A stretch of DNA of 64,000 nucleotides, from NCBI GenBank assembly GCA_903827375.1, contig CAIKHZ010000315.1:33480-97479 (forward strand). Reading direction: 5' to 3'. The stretch comes from Akkermansiaceae bacterium. Lineage in GTDB: Bacteria; Verrucomicrobiota; Verrucomicrobiia; Verrucomicrobiales; Akkermansiaceae. Both the position numbers and the translations under genes were made by a program. The notes beneath the pieces were generated by a model, which ran no database searches, was not told the DNA's origin, and worked only from the letters and a program-made list of their open reading frames with translations. This document shows, piece by piece, positions 1-10,100 of the stretch (the first letter of the stretch is position 1; each line of letters starts with the position of its first letter).

Positions 1-1
1 T

Positions 2-2185
2 GCCTTGCCGGCTGGCGGCCGCCAGGGCAGCCGCTTTGAGGTCACCGTGGGTGGTGCCAATCTTTCTGGTGCGAACACCGCGCTCATTTCCGGGGGCGGG
101 GCGAGTGTTGAGGTGCTGAAAATTTTCAAGCCGCTGGCTGCTCCTCGGGAAAAGGCGATTCGCGAGGCGCTGCTAGCGGAGCGTGAGAAAATGAAGGCGG
201 GAAAGCGCACGCCCGGCTTCACCCGTGATGAAGATTTGCTCAGCCAAATCGCCCGCAAGGCCGGATTTTCCGACGACGAAGTGGCCGCCTTTCGCGAAAC
301 CGTGGCGCAACGCCGCGACCCCAAACACCAACTCAATCCCCAACTCGTCGAACGCGTCACCCTTCGCGTCACCCTCGCTCCCGACGCACTTCCCGGCAAC
401 CGGGAAATCCGCCTACTCACCCCGGCCGGCCTATCCAATCCATTGGTGTTCCAAGTCGGCGTGCTGCCGGAAATCATGGAAATCGAGCCTAACAACACCA
501 CCGAGCAAGCTGCTGCCTCCCCGGTGACCCTCCCCGCCGTCATCAACGGGCGCATTTTGCCTGGCGACGTGGATTATTTTTCCTTCGACGGGCGCAAAGG
601 CAGGCACCTGACGGTGGCGGTGGCGGCCCGCGAGCTCATCCCCTATCTGGCTGACGCAGTGCCGGGCTGGTTCCAGGCCACCATCACTCTGATGGATGCC
701 AAGGGCCACGAAGTCGCCTTCAGCGATGACTTTGGCTACCGGCCCGACCCGTTGCTGTGTGTTAGCCTGCCGGCCGACGGACGCTACACGCTGCGGATTC
801 GTGACTCGATTTGCCGCGGCCGCGAGGATTTTATCTATCGGATCAGCGTGGGCGAACTCCCCTGCCTAACAGAGCAATTCCCCACTGGCGGTCAAATCCA
901 CACCCGGGTGGATGTGCGGGTGGCTGGCTGGAATTTGCCAGAGCGCAAGTTGGCGGTGGATGCCGGCGACACACCAGGATTGCTAAACATCGGTTTGCAT
1001 GCGCCGGCCATCGGGTTTGTGCAGTTTGAAGCCGGCCGTTTTCCCGAGTTCACCGAAGCGACTGACGGCAAAGCCCCCTCAAATCTGAGCTTCCCCTGCA
1101 CCATTAACGCCATCATCAGCCACCCCGGCGAACATGACGTCTTCCCGCTGCACTTGCCGGCGGGTGCCGAGGTTGTAGCGGAAATCCGCGCCCGCAGGCT
1201 CGGTTCTCCCCTAGATTCCATGCTGCGCGTCACCGATGCCGACGGCAAACTCATCGCTTCCAACGATGACTGCGACGACCCTTCCGCGGGCTTGGAAACC
1301 CACCACGCCGATTCCCGCGTCGCCTTCACCCCGTCGCATGACGGGATCTATCAATTTCACGTGTCCGACACCCAGGGCAAGGGCAGCCCCGCCCATGCCT
1401 ACCGACTCACCATCGCCCCCCCGCAACCCGATTTTAAACTGCGCATCGTGCCATCGAGCATCAATGGGCGGGCCGGCAGCATGGTGCCAATCACCGCACA
1501 GGTGTTGCGCTTGGATGGCTTCAGCGGCGAAATCACACTGTCGTTGAAGGATGCGCCTGCGGGATTTGAGTTGGTTGGCGGCAAGGTGCCAGCCGGCACC
1601 GACTCACTGCGGCTGACGTTGAAATTTCCTGATGAAGAAAGCCGGGTGCCGGAGTCGCTGGCCATTGAGGGGCACGCCCGCATCAATAACGCGGATGTCG
1701 TGCACCGGGCGCTCGCCGCCGAGGACCGCATGCAGGCATTTTTCTATCGCCATTTGGTGCCTGCCGAGGAATTGTTAGCATGGGTGCTGCCGCGGCCGCC
1801 AGGCACCAAACGCGCACCGGTCACACCGGCGGGCATGGAGAGATTTCGGGCCGCGTGTGCGGCCGGGGTGAGTATTCCGGCAGGTGGCACCGCCACCCTT
1901 CGCTTGCCCGGGCTGGGTGCCATCGCTAACAACCGCCCGCTGAAGTTTGCACTCAACGCCCCGCCTCCTGGCATCACCATGGAAACCCAGCCCAGTGGCA
2001 ATGCCATCGATTTCAAGTTCCGAGCCGACGCCGCGAAAACCAAACCCGGCCCACTGGGCAACCTCATTGTGAGTGTGTTCACCGAGGTCCAACCGCGCCA
2101 AGTCGAGGGCAAACCCGCCAAACCCGCCCAGCCCGTCCTCGTCGCCACCCTCCCGCCCATCCCTTGCAAGGTCAGCCCGAAGTAG
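2..2185 (+). CDS. Secreted protein with two PPC (pre-peptidase C-terminal) domains, 5' end outside window
   Basis: The frame is open from the first bases of the window, so the start and signal peptide lie upstream; about 727 residues are visible. The visible N-terminus (PAGGRQGSRFEVTVGG, then GANLSG) resembles the TIG/IPT-like domain that precedes PPC domains in large planctomycete and verrucomicrobial exported proteins. A first PPC-like beta-sandwich lies near residues 155-270, introduced by IEPNNT and containing GDVDYFSFDGRKG and DGRYTLRIRD. A second lies near 370-475 (GEHDVFPLHLPAG, then DGIYQFHVSD). The rest is beta-rich with no enzymatic motif. PPC domains usually sit next to secreted hydrolases as binding or folding modules, so an extracellular structural or binding role is inferred. 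The next gene follows after 82 bases on the same strand and may be cotranscribed. Confidence 0.75.
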   Translation, partial: ALPAGGRQGSRFEVTVGGANLSGANTALISGGGASVEVLKIFKPLAAPREKAIREALLAEREKMKAGKRTPGFTRDEDLLSQIARKAGFSDDEVAAFRETVAQRRDPKHQLNPQLVERVTLRVTLAPDALPGNREIRLLTPAGLSNPLVFQVGVLPEIMEIEPNNTTEQAAASPVTLPAVINGRILPGDVDYFSFDGRKGRHLTVAVAARELIPYLADAVPGWFQATITLMDAKGHEVAFSDDFGYRPDPLLCVSLPADGRYTLRIRDSICRGREDFIYRISVGELPCLTEQFPTGGQIHTRVDVRVAGWNLPERKLAVDAGDTPGLLNIGLHAPAIGFVQFEAGRFPEFTEATDGKAPSNLSFPCTINAIISHPGEHDVFPLHLPAGAEVVAEIRARRLGSPLDSMLRVTDADGKLIASNDDCDDPSAGLETHHADSRVAFTPSHDGIYQFHVSDTQGKGSPAHAYRLTIAPPQPDFKLRIVPSSINGRAGSMVPITAQVLRLDGFSGEITLSLKDAPAGFELVGGKVPAGTDSLRLTLKFPDEESRVPESLAIEGHARINNADVVHRALAAEDRMQAFFYRHLVPAEELLAWVLPRPPGTKRAPVTPAGMERFRAACAAGVSIPAGGTATLRLPGLGAIANNRPLKFALNAPPPGITMETQPSGNAIDFKFRADAAKTKPGPLGNLIVSVFTEVQPRQVEGKPAKPAQPVLVATLPPIPCKVSPK

Positions 2186-2267
2186 ATCGTTGTGCTCCCG
2201 AGTAAGGCACCTGAAAGTTCATAGTAGGTGCCGCGTATTTCCCCAGCCGATTCCATTTTCCGCCACC

Positions 2268-4130
2268 ATGAGAAGGATCCGTCCACTTGCCCTGCTTGCC
2301 ATGCTCCTGCTCGGGACCATCGGTTTGCCCGCAGCAGAATCACACCTCGTCCTGGTGGAATGCGAGGCCTTTGCATCCCTCGGAGGCTGGGTGATCGACC
2401 AACAATTCATGGATCAGATGGGCTCGCCTTATCTGCTCGCCCACGGACTGGGTCGGCCGGTGGCCGACGCCACCACCACAGTTAACGTCACCACGCCAGG
2501 AAGCTATCGCGTGTGGGTCCGCACCAAAGACTGGGTCGCCCCATGGCAAGCCCCCGGCAACCCGGGGCGCTTCCAACTCGCAATTGACGGCAAACCGCTG
2601 GCCATCACCTTCGGCACCCAAGGCGCTGAGTGGCACTGGCAGGACGGCGGTCTGATCAAACTGGCCAGCTCAGCAAAACTTGCGCTCCACGACCTAACCG
2701 GGTTTGAGGGCCGCTGTGACGCTATCTTGTTCAGCTTCGACCCCAACTACACACCGCCTAACATGGTCCCCGAAATGACCCCGTGGCGACGGCACCTGCT
2801 CGGCCAGCCTGATGCCCCCGAAGACGCTGGCTGCCACGACCTCGTTGTTATCGGAGGCGGAATGGCCGGCACCTGTGCCGCGCTAGCAGCCGCTCGCCTA
2901 GGCCTTGATGTCGCCCTGGTTCAGGACCGTCCGGTGCTCGGTGGTAACAATTCCTCGGAAGTCCGCGTCTGGCTCAACGGCAATACCTGTTTCCCCCCAT
3001 ACCCGCTGATCGGCGCAATCGTCAAGGAACTTGAACCCGCCAAACGCGCCCATTACGGCGAGTCTAACAGCGCAGACAAATATGAGGACCAACGACGCCT
3101 CGACCTCGTCCGCAACCAACCAAACCTCACCCTGCTCACCGAGTACCGCGTCAACGAAGTGACCGCCTGCAACCAACAGATCACTGCGGTGACCGCCCAG
3201 CACACGCGCAGCAGCCGCCGCATTGAGCTGCGCGGCCGTTGGTTCGTTGATGCCACTGGCGACGGCGCAGTCGGCGCTCGTGCCGGTGCCGACTTCGATA
3301 TGACTCTGGCAGGCCACATGGGTGTTTCTAATCTCTGGTACCCACAACTCGACTGCGGCTGCGACGATAAGGACGCAATCAATTCCGCGCTGGCTGATAC
3401 CGGCCAGCCCTCACCGTTCGCGCGGTGCCCGTGGGCAGTTGATTTATCTAATAAACCATTCCCTGGCCGCACAGGAGACCATGGATTGCAAAACCTAGGG
3501 GTCTGGTATTGGGAGTCGGGTTTCGACCGTCACCCGATCGACGAGGCCGAGTTGATGCGCGACCAGAATCTACGGGCGATGTATGGAGCATGGGACGCGC
3601 TCAAGAACGTAGATAACCTCTATCCAAATCATCGTTTGGGCTGGGCGGCATTCATAGCTGGCAAGCGGGAATCGCGCCGCTTGCTCGGCGATCTGGTCGC
3701 TGCGGAAACGGATTTTCGCAAGGCTGTGCCCTATCCTGATGGCTGCGTCCCATGCACCTGGCCGATCGACCTGCACTTGTCTGATCCGAAATTCCGCGCC
3801 GCCAATGGCGGGGATGCCATCCTTTCCAGCGCCACCACCAGCAAGGAGTATCATTACGCCGGGCCTTACTGGTTGCCGTATCGTTGCCTGTACAGCCGCA
3901 ACATGAACAACCTGTTCATGGCCGGGCGCGACATCAGCGTGACTCATCAGGCCCTCGGCCCGGTACGAGTCATGCGCACTTGTGGCATGATGGGTGAGGT
4001 GGTCGGCATGGCCGCCGCTATCTGCAAGCGCCATAACACGTCCCCCCGCGGGGTCTATCAAGAACACCTCACGGATCTTCAGGAACTCATGAAGCAAGGT
4101 GCCGCCAAGCCACAGCAGTCGGCCCGTTAG
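2268..4130 (+). CDS. Secreted FAD-dependent oxidoreductase (FAD_oxidored family)
   Basis: 620 residues. The ATG at 2268 was chosen because it begins a clean signal peptide (MRRIRPLALLAMLLLG, cleavage near PAAES); the frame is open further upstream but would overlap the previous gene. Residues 24-160 look like a galactose-binding-type beta-sandwich. An FAD-binding Rossmann motif follows at about 192-210 (VVIGGGMAGTCAALAAARLG), then RPVLGGNNSSEVRVW and a typical family C-terminus with MAGRDISVTHQALGPVRVM. The family includes many exported verrucomicrobial and planctomycete proteins near glycoside hydrolases and sulfatases, but the substrate is generally unknown. Export of an FAD enzyme suggests Tat or pre-folded secretion, though no obvious twin-arginine motif is present. 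The fold is certain; the reaction is not. Confidence 0.82.
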   Translation: MRRIRPLALLAMLLLGTIGLPAAESHLVLVECEAFASLGGWVIDQQFMDQMGSPYLLAHGLGRPVADATTTVNVTTPGSYRVWVRTKDWVAPWQAPGNPGRFQLAIDGKPLAITFGTQGAEWHWQDGGLIKLASSAKLALHDLTGFEGRCDAILFSFDPNYTPPNMVPEMTPWRRHLLGQPDAPEDAGCHDLVVIGGGMAGTCAALAAARLGLDVALVQDRPVLGGNNSSEVRVWLNGNTCFPPYPLIGAIVKELEPAKRAHYGESNSADKYEDQRRLDLVRNQPNLTLLTEYRVNEVTACNQQITAVTAQHTRSSRRIELRGRWFVDATGDGAVGARAGADFDMTLAGHMGVSNLWYPQLDCGCDDKDAINSALADTGQPSPFARCPWAVDLSNKPFPGRTGDHGLQNLGVWYWESGFDRHPIDEAELMRDQNLRAMYGAWDALKNVDNLYPNHRLGWAAFIAGKRESRRLLGDLVAAETDFRKAVPYPDGCVPCTWPIDLHLSDPKFRAANGGDAILSSATTSKEYHYAGPYWLPYRCLYSRNMNNLFMAGRDISVTHQALGPVRVMRTCGMMGEVVGMAAAICKRHNTSPRGVYQEHLTDLQELMKQGAAKPQQSAR

Positions 4131-4370
4131 GGTAGCCCGGCTGTTTTCTAGGGTATGATTGCAAGGAACGCGGCAGGTGATGCGAAAGGTGTGATCGCAC
4201 TAACACATAGGGAATTAAACTTCCTTGCTCGTTTGTTAGTAACCACTCCATTTTCAGAGAGTTATCAAACCAGCTTTTTGGCATCTTGGCCCCTCCTCTA
4301 CAGGGGGCTGACGCCGATTTCAAAAAACGGCTCATGCACGCGACGATTCTCCGGCGGGATGCCGGAGACA

Positions 4371-4387
4371 GCCGCCAAGATGGCGGC
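4371..4387. repeat. REP-like palindrome GCCGCCA-AGA-TGGCGGC
   Basis: A perfect 7-base inverted repeat around a 3-base loop, followed by GCTCCC. A second small palindrome (CCGGC...GCCGG, 4351-4365) precedes it. The arrangement is that of a repetitive extragenic palindrome, but only one copy of this word was seen in the window. Confidence 0.45.
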
Positions 4388-4445
4388 GCTCCCCCTCCGC
4401 CACAGACAGTCGGTCATTTTTCTCCCGGGTAATATGCACCGGGAA

Positions 4446-4465
4446 CGCCGAGCCCCAACTCGGCG
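4446..4465. repeat. REP-like palindrome CGCCGAG-6-CTCGGCG
   Basis: A perfect 7-base stem with a 6-base loop (CCCCAA), 58 bases after the previous palindrome. There is no T-tract on either side, so it is more likely an extragenic palindrome than a terminator. Confidence 0.4.
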
Positions 4466-4590
4466 AGAACCCGCTTTGCAGGCCAAGTTCCTCAATTTTC
4501 CACACCCTCAGCCAGCGCCCGGTTCGGGTGCTAAAGGAAAGAGAAGAATAGTCAATGCCACCCGGTACCCACCCAGACCATCATCACCTA

Positions 4591-6129
4591 TCAGCGGTGC
4601 GGATTGCCTTGCCAGAGGTCCGCGATCACGGCGTATCCCGTGGCGTCCTGGTCCTTGAGTTCACAACGGATGAACGGGTAGTGATCGTTGACCAGGAAGT
4701 AGCTTTCCATGAGCTCGGCGAAGTATTCTTTCTCACTGGTCATGGCTGGCAGCGAGACCCGCTTGCCGTCGAAGCGGAGGACTGAGTTGTATTTGCCGTC
4801 CTTTTTTGCCTGGTCGTATGCGGCCGCAATCTTCCTGCCCAGATCGGAATCCTTTTGCGCGTGGCGATCATAGTAGGCGAGCGCCACTTGGTGGAGCACA
4901 TCGGATTGCTGGAGCATGGACCAGTCCATCATCCGTTGTGGATCCCCTATCTCAACCGCGCCCAGCTTGTCGGGATTCACTCCTTCGAGCTGCAACTTCG
5001 CACTGTCACCGCAATACTGCAGATAGGGCCCCTTGCGTCCATATTCGAGCCAGACCGGAATCGCGTGCAATTGCTTCTGCCCCTCGACGGAAATGAAATG
5101 ATCGATCACGTGCAGCTTGTAGTTGAGAATCTTCACCATGGCTGTGCAGAGACCCGGCTGCCTAGCCAATTGCGGGTTGACGTAAACCGTCCAGCCATCG
5201 ACGTCCCGTTTGTCGTATTGACTGGTTGGGATATATTTCCCTTTGGCCGGGCCGGAGGCTTTTGCGGTGGCGGCTGCGGCTTGGGGGTGGTCCAGATAGG
5301 TGGCGAGGGATGTTTCCAGGCGAATAATTTGCCGGGGATCCACTCCCCAATACCGTTCAACCAGTCGTGCCATCGCGGGGTCCTGCTCGCGCAATTCGGC
5401 CCGCACAAACGGGTAGATGTCATTGACTCCGAAATAGGCTTCTGAGCTTTCCGCCAGATATTCCATGCGGTTAGTCCGGGCGTAATGCGAGCCGACTCCG
5501 CCATCCCAGATCTTCACCTTCTCATTGATTCCGGATTTCATCATGCGCTGATAATTGGCCTCGCATTCTGCGTTGCCATAGTCATGACCCTTGCCGATGA
5601 AATGGTGGTCATAGCCGTGTGTCATCTCGTGGAAGATAACGAACGGATGGCGGTAGCTGTCACCGACATACCCTTTGGCGCTGAGCGAAATCATCGAATC
5701 CGGGTCCTTCGGCAGTTTGTAGCCGCGCTCAAGCAGCCATGCGGTTTCCGGATGATAGGACAGGCCGACCTTTTCATCGTACTCGATCCAGATGGGCGTG
5801 TGCTCCTGCAGGTTGCAGACCGCGGTGGCGGGAGCGGCCAGTTTGATCTGGTAGAGATCCCATTTCAAATGTCCGAAGGTTTTGGCCATTTGTTCGGGAT
5901 ACTGCTTGAGGACATCGCGATTTGTGTAGATCGTCCAGCCCTCCATATTCCGAACTTCAAACCGCTCGGCGCTGACCGGCTGGACGACTGGGCCAGTCAC
6001 CGGATCCTCATTTGCCTGCTGGGCTCTGGCGGTCGGCAGCAAGCAGATGATGGACCACAAGACTGAGGTGCGTCTTGTGATGGATTGTGGTTTCCGGAAA
6101 TAACGACGAGGGGGGCACTTGGCTTCCAT
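4591..6129 (-). CDS. Secreted HExxH metallopeptidase-like protein with a duplicated, degenerate second domain
   Basis: 512 residues from the ATG at 6129. The frame stays open upstream into unrelated pseudogene debris, so the start is set at MEAKCPPRRY, just before a signal-like segment ending near TARAQQ. Domain 1 (about 60-265) has the zinc motif HEMTH at 167-171 followed by GYDHH, and EYLAESSEAYFG at 223-234, which could supply the third ligand (E227). Domain 2 (about 305-508) repeats the layout: GWTVYVN mirrors GWTIYTN, and EYFAELMESYFLVNDHYPF mirrors the EYLAESSEAYF region. Its HExxH has become HQVAL (413-417), so it should not bind zinc normally. It is the last gene of the minus-strand cluster. 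The substrate is unknown. Confidence 0.72.
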   Translation of the reverse strand: MEAKCPPRRYFRKPQSITRRTSVLWSIICLLPTARAQQANEDPVTGPVVQPVSAERFEVRNMEGWTIYTNRDVLKQYPEQMAKTFGHLKWDLYQIKLAAPATAVCNLQEHTPIWIEYDEKVGLSYHPETAWLLERGYKLPKDPDSMISLSAKGYVGDSYRHPFVIFHEMTHGYDHHFIGKGHDYGNAECEANYQRMMKSGINEKVKIWDGGVGSHYARTNRMEYLAESSEAYFGVNDIYPFVRAELREQDPAMARLVERYWGVDPRQIIRLETSLATYLDHPQAAAATAKASGPAKGKYIPTSQYDKRDVDGWTVYVNPQLARQPGLCTAMVKILNYKLHVIDHFISVEGQKQLHAIPVWLEYGRKGPYLQYCGDSAKLQLEGVNPDKLGAVEIGDPQRMMDWSMLQQSDVLHQVALAYYDRHAQKDSDLGRKIAAAYDQAKKDGKYNSVLRFDGKRVSLPAMTSEKEYFAELMESYFLVNDHYPFIRCELKDQDATGYAVIADLWQGNPHR

Positions 6130-6177
6130 TGCCAGTGAACGGTGTCGGGCACTTGGATCTTTCAGCACGGACCTACA

Positions 6178-6381
6178 CGACACCAACTGCACTGGGTGGT
6201 CCGCCGCCCTTCCCTCCCCACTTGGTAGATCTGTATATCCGTGACTCGTTCCCCAGAAACGAATCTTGTCCCATAAGGCCTTTGTTACTTCGTGCTTTGC
6301 AATGTAGACCTTATTTACTGCAACATCGTGCAACGGAAAGTCCTCGCCTGGTTGAAAATGCCTAATCCCGGTCATGGGGAA
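6178..6381 (-). pseudogene. Fragment of a formylglycine-generating enzyme / SUMF1-type (FGE-sulfatase) domain
   Basis: This translates to a short but recognisable N-terminal piece of an FGE-sulfatase domain: VYIAKHEVTKALWDKI, then WGTSHGYTDL and GRAADHPVQLVS. It stops where the family normally continues with WYDA and the catalytic half, so it cannot be active. It lies in the same open frame as the end of the esterase remnant upstream and the metallopeptidase downstream, an accidental fusion produced by deletions. Intact FGE converts the active-site cysteine of sulfatases to formylglycine, relevant because three sulfatases occur at 34.2-38.5 kb. The fragment could also be the remnant of a non-sulfatase SUMF1-like domain protein. 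Confidence 0.6.
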
Positions 6382-6528
6382 ATAGAGACTGTCCCGGACG
6401 GGAGCCTGGTGATTCCGATAGAAGTTTTCAAGTTTGGCAAGCATTACGCCAGGGTTTTTTGAATCGAAAAGATCTGTTGGTCCATTACCGAACTTCCGTC
6501 CGTTTTGAGTTTTCTTGAAATTCTCGAC

Positions 6529-7091
6529 CGTCATCTGCCGACAATAGAACTGATGAAAACAGACCGGCAGCTCAGGACGGTTCCAGCATTTTCGCCAGCC
6601 ACTGATGAGACTGTGCAGGTTGTTGTAATAGGTGAGGCCGCCGCCGATGTTGGAGTATCCTTGGTTCCAGATGCAGCCGCGGATGGCATAGGGGATCACG
6701 GGGTTGAGCTTGCCGTTGAACATCCCTTCTTACCCGGACCTTCGGTGATGATAATCCGTTAGGGAGCGGCATTCGCCTCGAGCGGGTCGAGTGTTAGCAG
6801 CCACTTGCCATCCTTGCCAGCCTGCGCGGTCTGCTGCTGTCCGGCAAATGCCACCGTCACCATGGTGCCCGGTTTGCTGCAGCCCCAGACTGGCAGTTTC
6901 ATCTGGCGTTGCAGGATCGCGTTATCGGCAAAGGGTGCGCCCATCTCGATGGCGGGGCTGGGTTTAGCCGCAGGCTTGACCTCCTCCGCTCGCGCCACCA
7001 GGGGAGCGAGCAGCATGGCTGCGGCGGCGAGGGTAAGTAACATCGATGAGCGTGACAGTGGATGATTCATATATCTGCTAGAGGCATTCAT
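6529..7091 (-). pseudogene. Decayed sialate O-acetylesterase-like gene (N-terminal and C-terminal parts, middle missing)
   Basis: The first part (7091-6759) encodes a signal peptide and the family N-terminus (PFADNAILQRQMKLPVWG, then GKDGKWLLTLDPL), ending at TAA. After a frame change the sequence resumes at 6723 with the family's later block (NGKLNPVIPYAIRGCIW, then NQGYSN), equivalent to IPYAIRGAIWYQGESN in intact enzymes. About 200-300 central residues, including the catalytic serine block, are missing, and the glutamate of QGESN is tyrosine here. The remnant lies directly upstream of the FGE fragment. It is not expected to make a working product; the surrounding open frames are chance. 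Confidence 0.7.
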
Positions 7092-7122
7092 GGCTTGTAG
7101 GGATATTTCTCGCAGGTCTGGA

Positions 7123-10100
7123 TCAGGGCCGGTTCCGTTTCATGACGATGAGCGGGGATTTCCAGCCGGCGGGGTTTTTCTCGCTGAAGCCGCCGGCTTC
7201 GACGGCGAGGTATTCCGTGCCGTCGATGGTCCGCAGCGTCATCTTGAGCGCCTGCCAGCGGGTCATGTCTATCAGGGTATCGCCGGACCAGATCCGGGTC
7301 GCCTTGTCTGTAATGCCATCCTCCTTGAGGGTAAGTCCCCCGAAGGGTGCGTTGTTGATGGGGGCCGGTTTGGCGGGATCGAAGGCTTCAAGCGCCGGAA
7401 CCATTGCGACGGCGGTCCATGAACCTAGCAGCTGCGGGTTGGCGACGAACTTGCCGTCGTAGTGGAAGCGGTCGTCGGTGGTTTGGAACTCCTTGTTTTC
7501 AGGATCCTGCTTTTCCTGCCATGCGGCGGAGAGCATCGGGATGACTGTCGCGGATTTTCGGAACGCGGCGTCATCCAGCGGCGGGAGTTTCATTTCCTCG
7601 ATCCACATGCTGAAGACCCCCTGAGGGACCGGTGGCATGGTTGCAATCGCCCGGTCACCGTAGCGGAGGAAGGTGGTGGCGGCGAGGGTGACGGGGCCAT
7701 TGCCAAACTCATCGAGGAGCTCCTTGGTGATGAAGGCACCGCGGAGGGTGCCGCCGCTGCCCCGGCCGATGCCTTCCTTGACCTCGACCAACGGTTTGCC
7801 GTTGAGGTAGAGCCGGTAGCCATCGCCAGCACCAACATATAAGCCGGTGCTGACAACGATTCGATAGAGGTATCCCGGTTGGGGCGGCGGGAGCCGAAAA
7901 GTGCCGCGAACTAACAGGACTTCCTTATCCCACAGGGTGCGCATCGGGTCCGGAGAACTGAATCTGCCGCGCGGGTCCGGGTCGGTGACCACCTTGCCTT
8001 GATACTGGCCAAACGGAGCCTGCCCTTTTTTCCAACCGGCCTGGGCGGGGTCGAATCCGGGGGTGAACCAATTCTCCATTCCCTGCGGGTAAGTCACCTT
8101 GCGATAGCGCCATGGCGAGAGGTCGTATTTTTGCTTTTCCGGCGGATCGAAGGTGAAGAAATCCCAGCTGGCATCCTTCAGGTTCGGGTCGAAAAGATGC
8201 CAGTCGTAGTCGTGGACGCCCACCTTGCGATAAAGCCCGGCCAAGGGGTCGAAGGCGGTGGTGATGTTGCTGCTTTGACGGGTGGCCTGGGCTTCGGCCA
8301 GCAGGTAATCGCGGTTATTGCCGATGTATTCGTACACGAGTTGGTCGCGGATGATCGGGCCGATCGCCTGTTGCAACTCGGGGCCGAAATTCGCCGGGTT
8401 GGCGGAGAGGAAGATCGAGGAGTATGGCAATAGTTGCTCTGGGTAGAGTTCCTTGCCGAGTTTGTAAAGCAGGTCATAGCCGCCTGGTGCGCCGGCCAAG
8501 GTGTTAGCTAGAAATTCCAATTGTGAGTCATAGGTCTTGGTGATGTCCTGGCCGCCGGGGGCGGTTTTCACGCCATCGAAGCCCGTGTAGGCCGCCTTCA
8601 GGGACTCGACCGCCAGTTGTTGCACCTCGGGGGGGGCCGCGCGGATGCTGGCTAACATTTCCTCCCACTCGACTGAGCAGGTCGCGTTGAAACGTTGGCA
8701 GGTGCGCAGCGTTTCCCCGATGGCAGGCAGGATTTTCTGATAGCAATGCGGGTCGGCAGCAACCCGGCAGAGCGCGTTGAGCGCGGCACTTTGCAGCCAC
8801 CATTCCTGATGTTTGAGGTAGGGTAGAATGAGGTCGAAGTGCGAGGCGATAACGTTGGCAGGGAGCCGTCCGAAGAGATTGAGAACGGCGTCCTTCACCC
8901 ACCACGATTCCTCCGGGTCCTTGAGCATTGCGACTAACAGGTCAAGCATCGCAGGTTGGACAAAGGCTGCCAGCGAATCACCCGTTAGATTGGTGGCAAC
9001 CGCGTGGATCGCGGCGCAGCGGACGCGCACATCTTTGGAGCGGATGAACTCAAGCACGAGGGCGGGCCGGGCCTTGCCACCGCCGGGGATCGCCTTGCCG
9101 AGGTACAGGGTGTCGAGGCCCATGGCCTTGCGGGCGGCTATCAGGCGCACGAAATGATCGGGGTGATGGACGTAGCGGCGCAATGTGTCGTCGCTGACGT
9201 CGGGTTGGGTCATGCGGACGAGCAACGGGCGACCGGAGTCATTGGCGAGGGTTTCGTTGGAAAAATCCGCACGTTTGCCATCGGGGAAGGCGGCCGGTTG
9301 GATCGAGTCGAAGGCGTCGTCGGCCTGGGTGCCCCACGGGCGCTTCGGGAGTGGGTAGGGCTTGGAGAATTTTGACGGCGGCGCGCCGGTGATGCGCAAT
9401 GTTTTGCGGGGGATCGTATAGGTGAGCGCATAGCCGGCACCCCACGCGACGGTGTCATAGTCGGCCCCGCCGAGGATACCGAAGGATCCGTCGAAGCGGC
9501 GGGACAACTCGTAATGCCAGCGCCGGTTGTCCATGAACTCCCGGTATTGGGCCGGCATTTTCTGTTGGAGCAGGCCCATCGCAGCGCTGCGCCAGATTTC
9601 ACCGATGCCGCCGCCGGTATGGCCGTGGAGCATGCAGGTGGTGGTGTAGAAGCTGGTCAGCGCGGCGGCATCGCGGGCACCGGCGTAAACTGACTGCTCG
9701 CCATTGGGTGTTAGAGACGCGGCAGCGGCCATGGCGAAGGCGAGGTTGCCGTTCTTGCCGTTGTCAACTAGGCCGTTTTCCGGCCGGTTGTCGCCGTAGG
9801 GATTGTTGCCTCGACCGGCCCAGCGGAAAAAGTGGCTCAGCGCCCCGAGCAGCGCATGGTCGGGCACGTTCGCGCCGCACTCCTTGGCCAGCAGCAGGAA
9901 GGTGACCACTGCGGTGCCGCCGGCGTTGAGGTGACCGCCGCCGCCGCCATAGGTGACCGCCGCCACCCCGCCGCGGCCGGCCCAACCGTCGAGGTATTGT
10001 GCCTTCACCGCGCTGTTCACCCAACCTTGGATGGTTGGCAGGACCTCCTGGTCGCCGGTGCGCAGGTAGTATTCACACAGTGGGATGCCACCGTAGCCAA

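Larger units (their letters stand above)
4131..4590. other. Non-coding stretch with small palindromic repeats
   Basis: 460 bases between a plus-strand gene and the 3' end of the minus-strand cluster, so the genes converge here. I see no convincing ORF. It holds at least three short GC-rich inverted repeats at 4351-4365, 4371-4387 and 4446-4465, spaced like a small REP-type cluster. None is followed by a T-run that would make it a standard intrinsic terminator. Confidence 0.6.

Noticed and set aside
2073..2267. Earlier start for the FAD oxidoreductase
   Set aside because: It overlaps the preceding gene by over 100 bases and lacks a signal peptide, whereas the ATG at 2268 gives one.
6130..6723. 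First 198 residues of the long minus-strand frame as part of the metallopeptidase
   Set aside because: They consist of pieces of an esterase and an FGE domain in an accidental joined frame; the signal peptide of the metallopeptidase begins afterwards.
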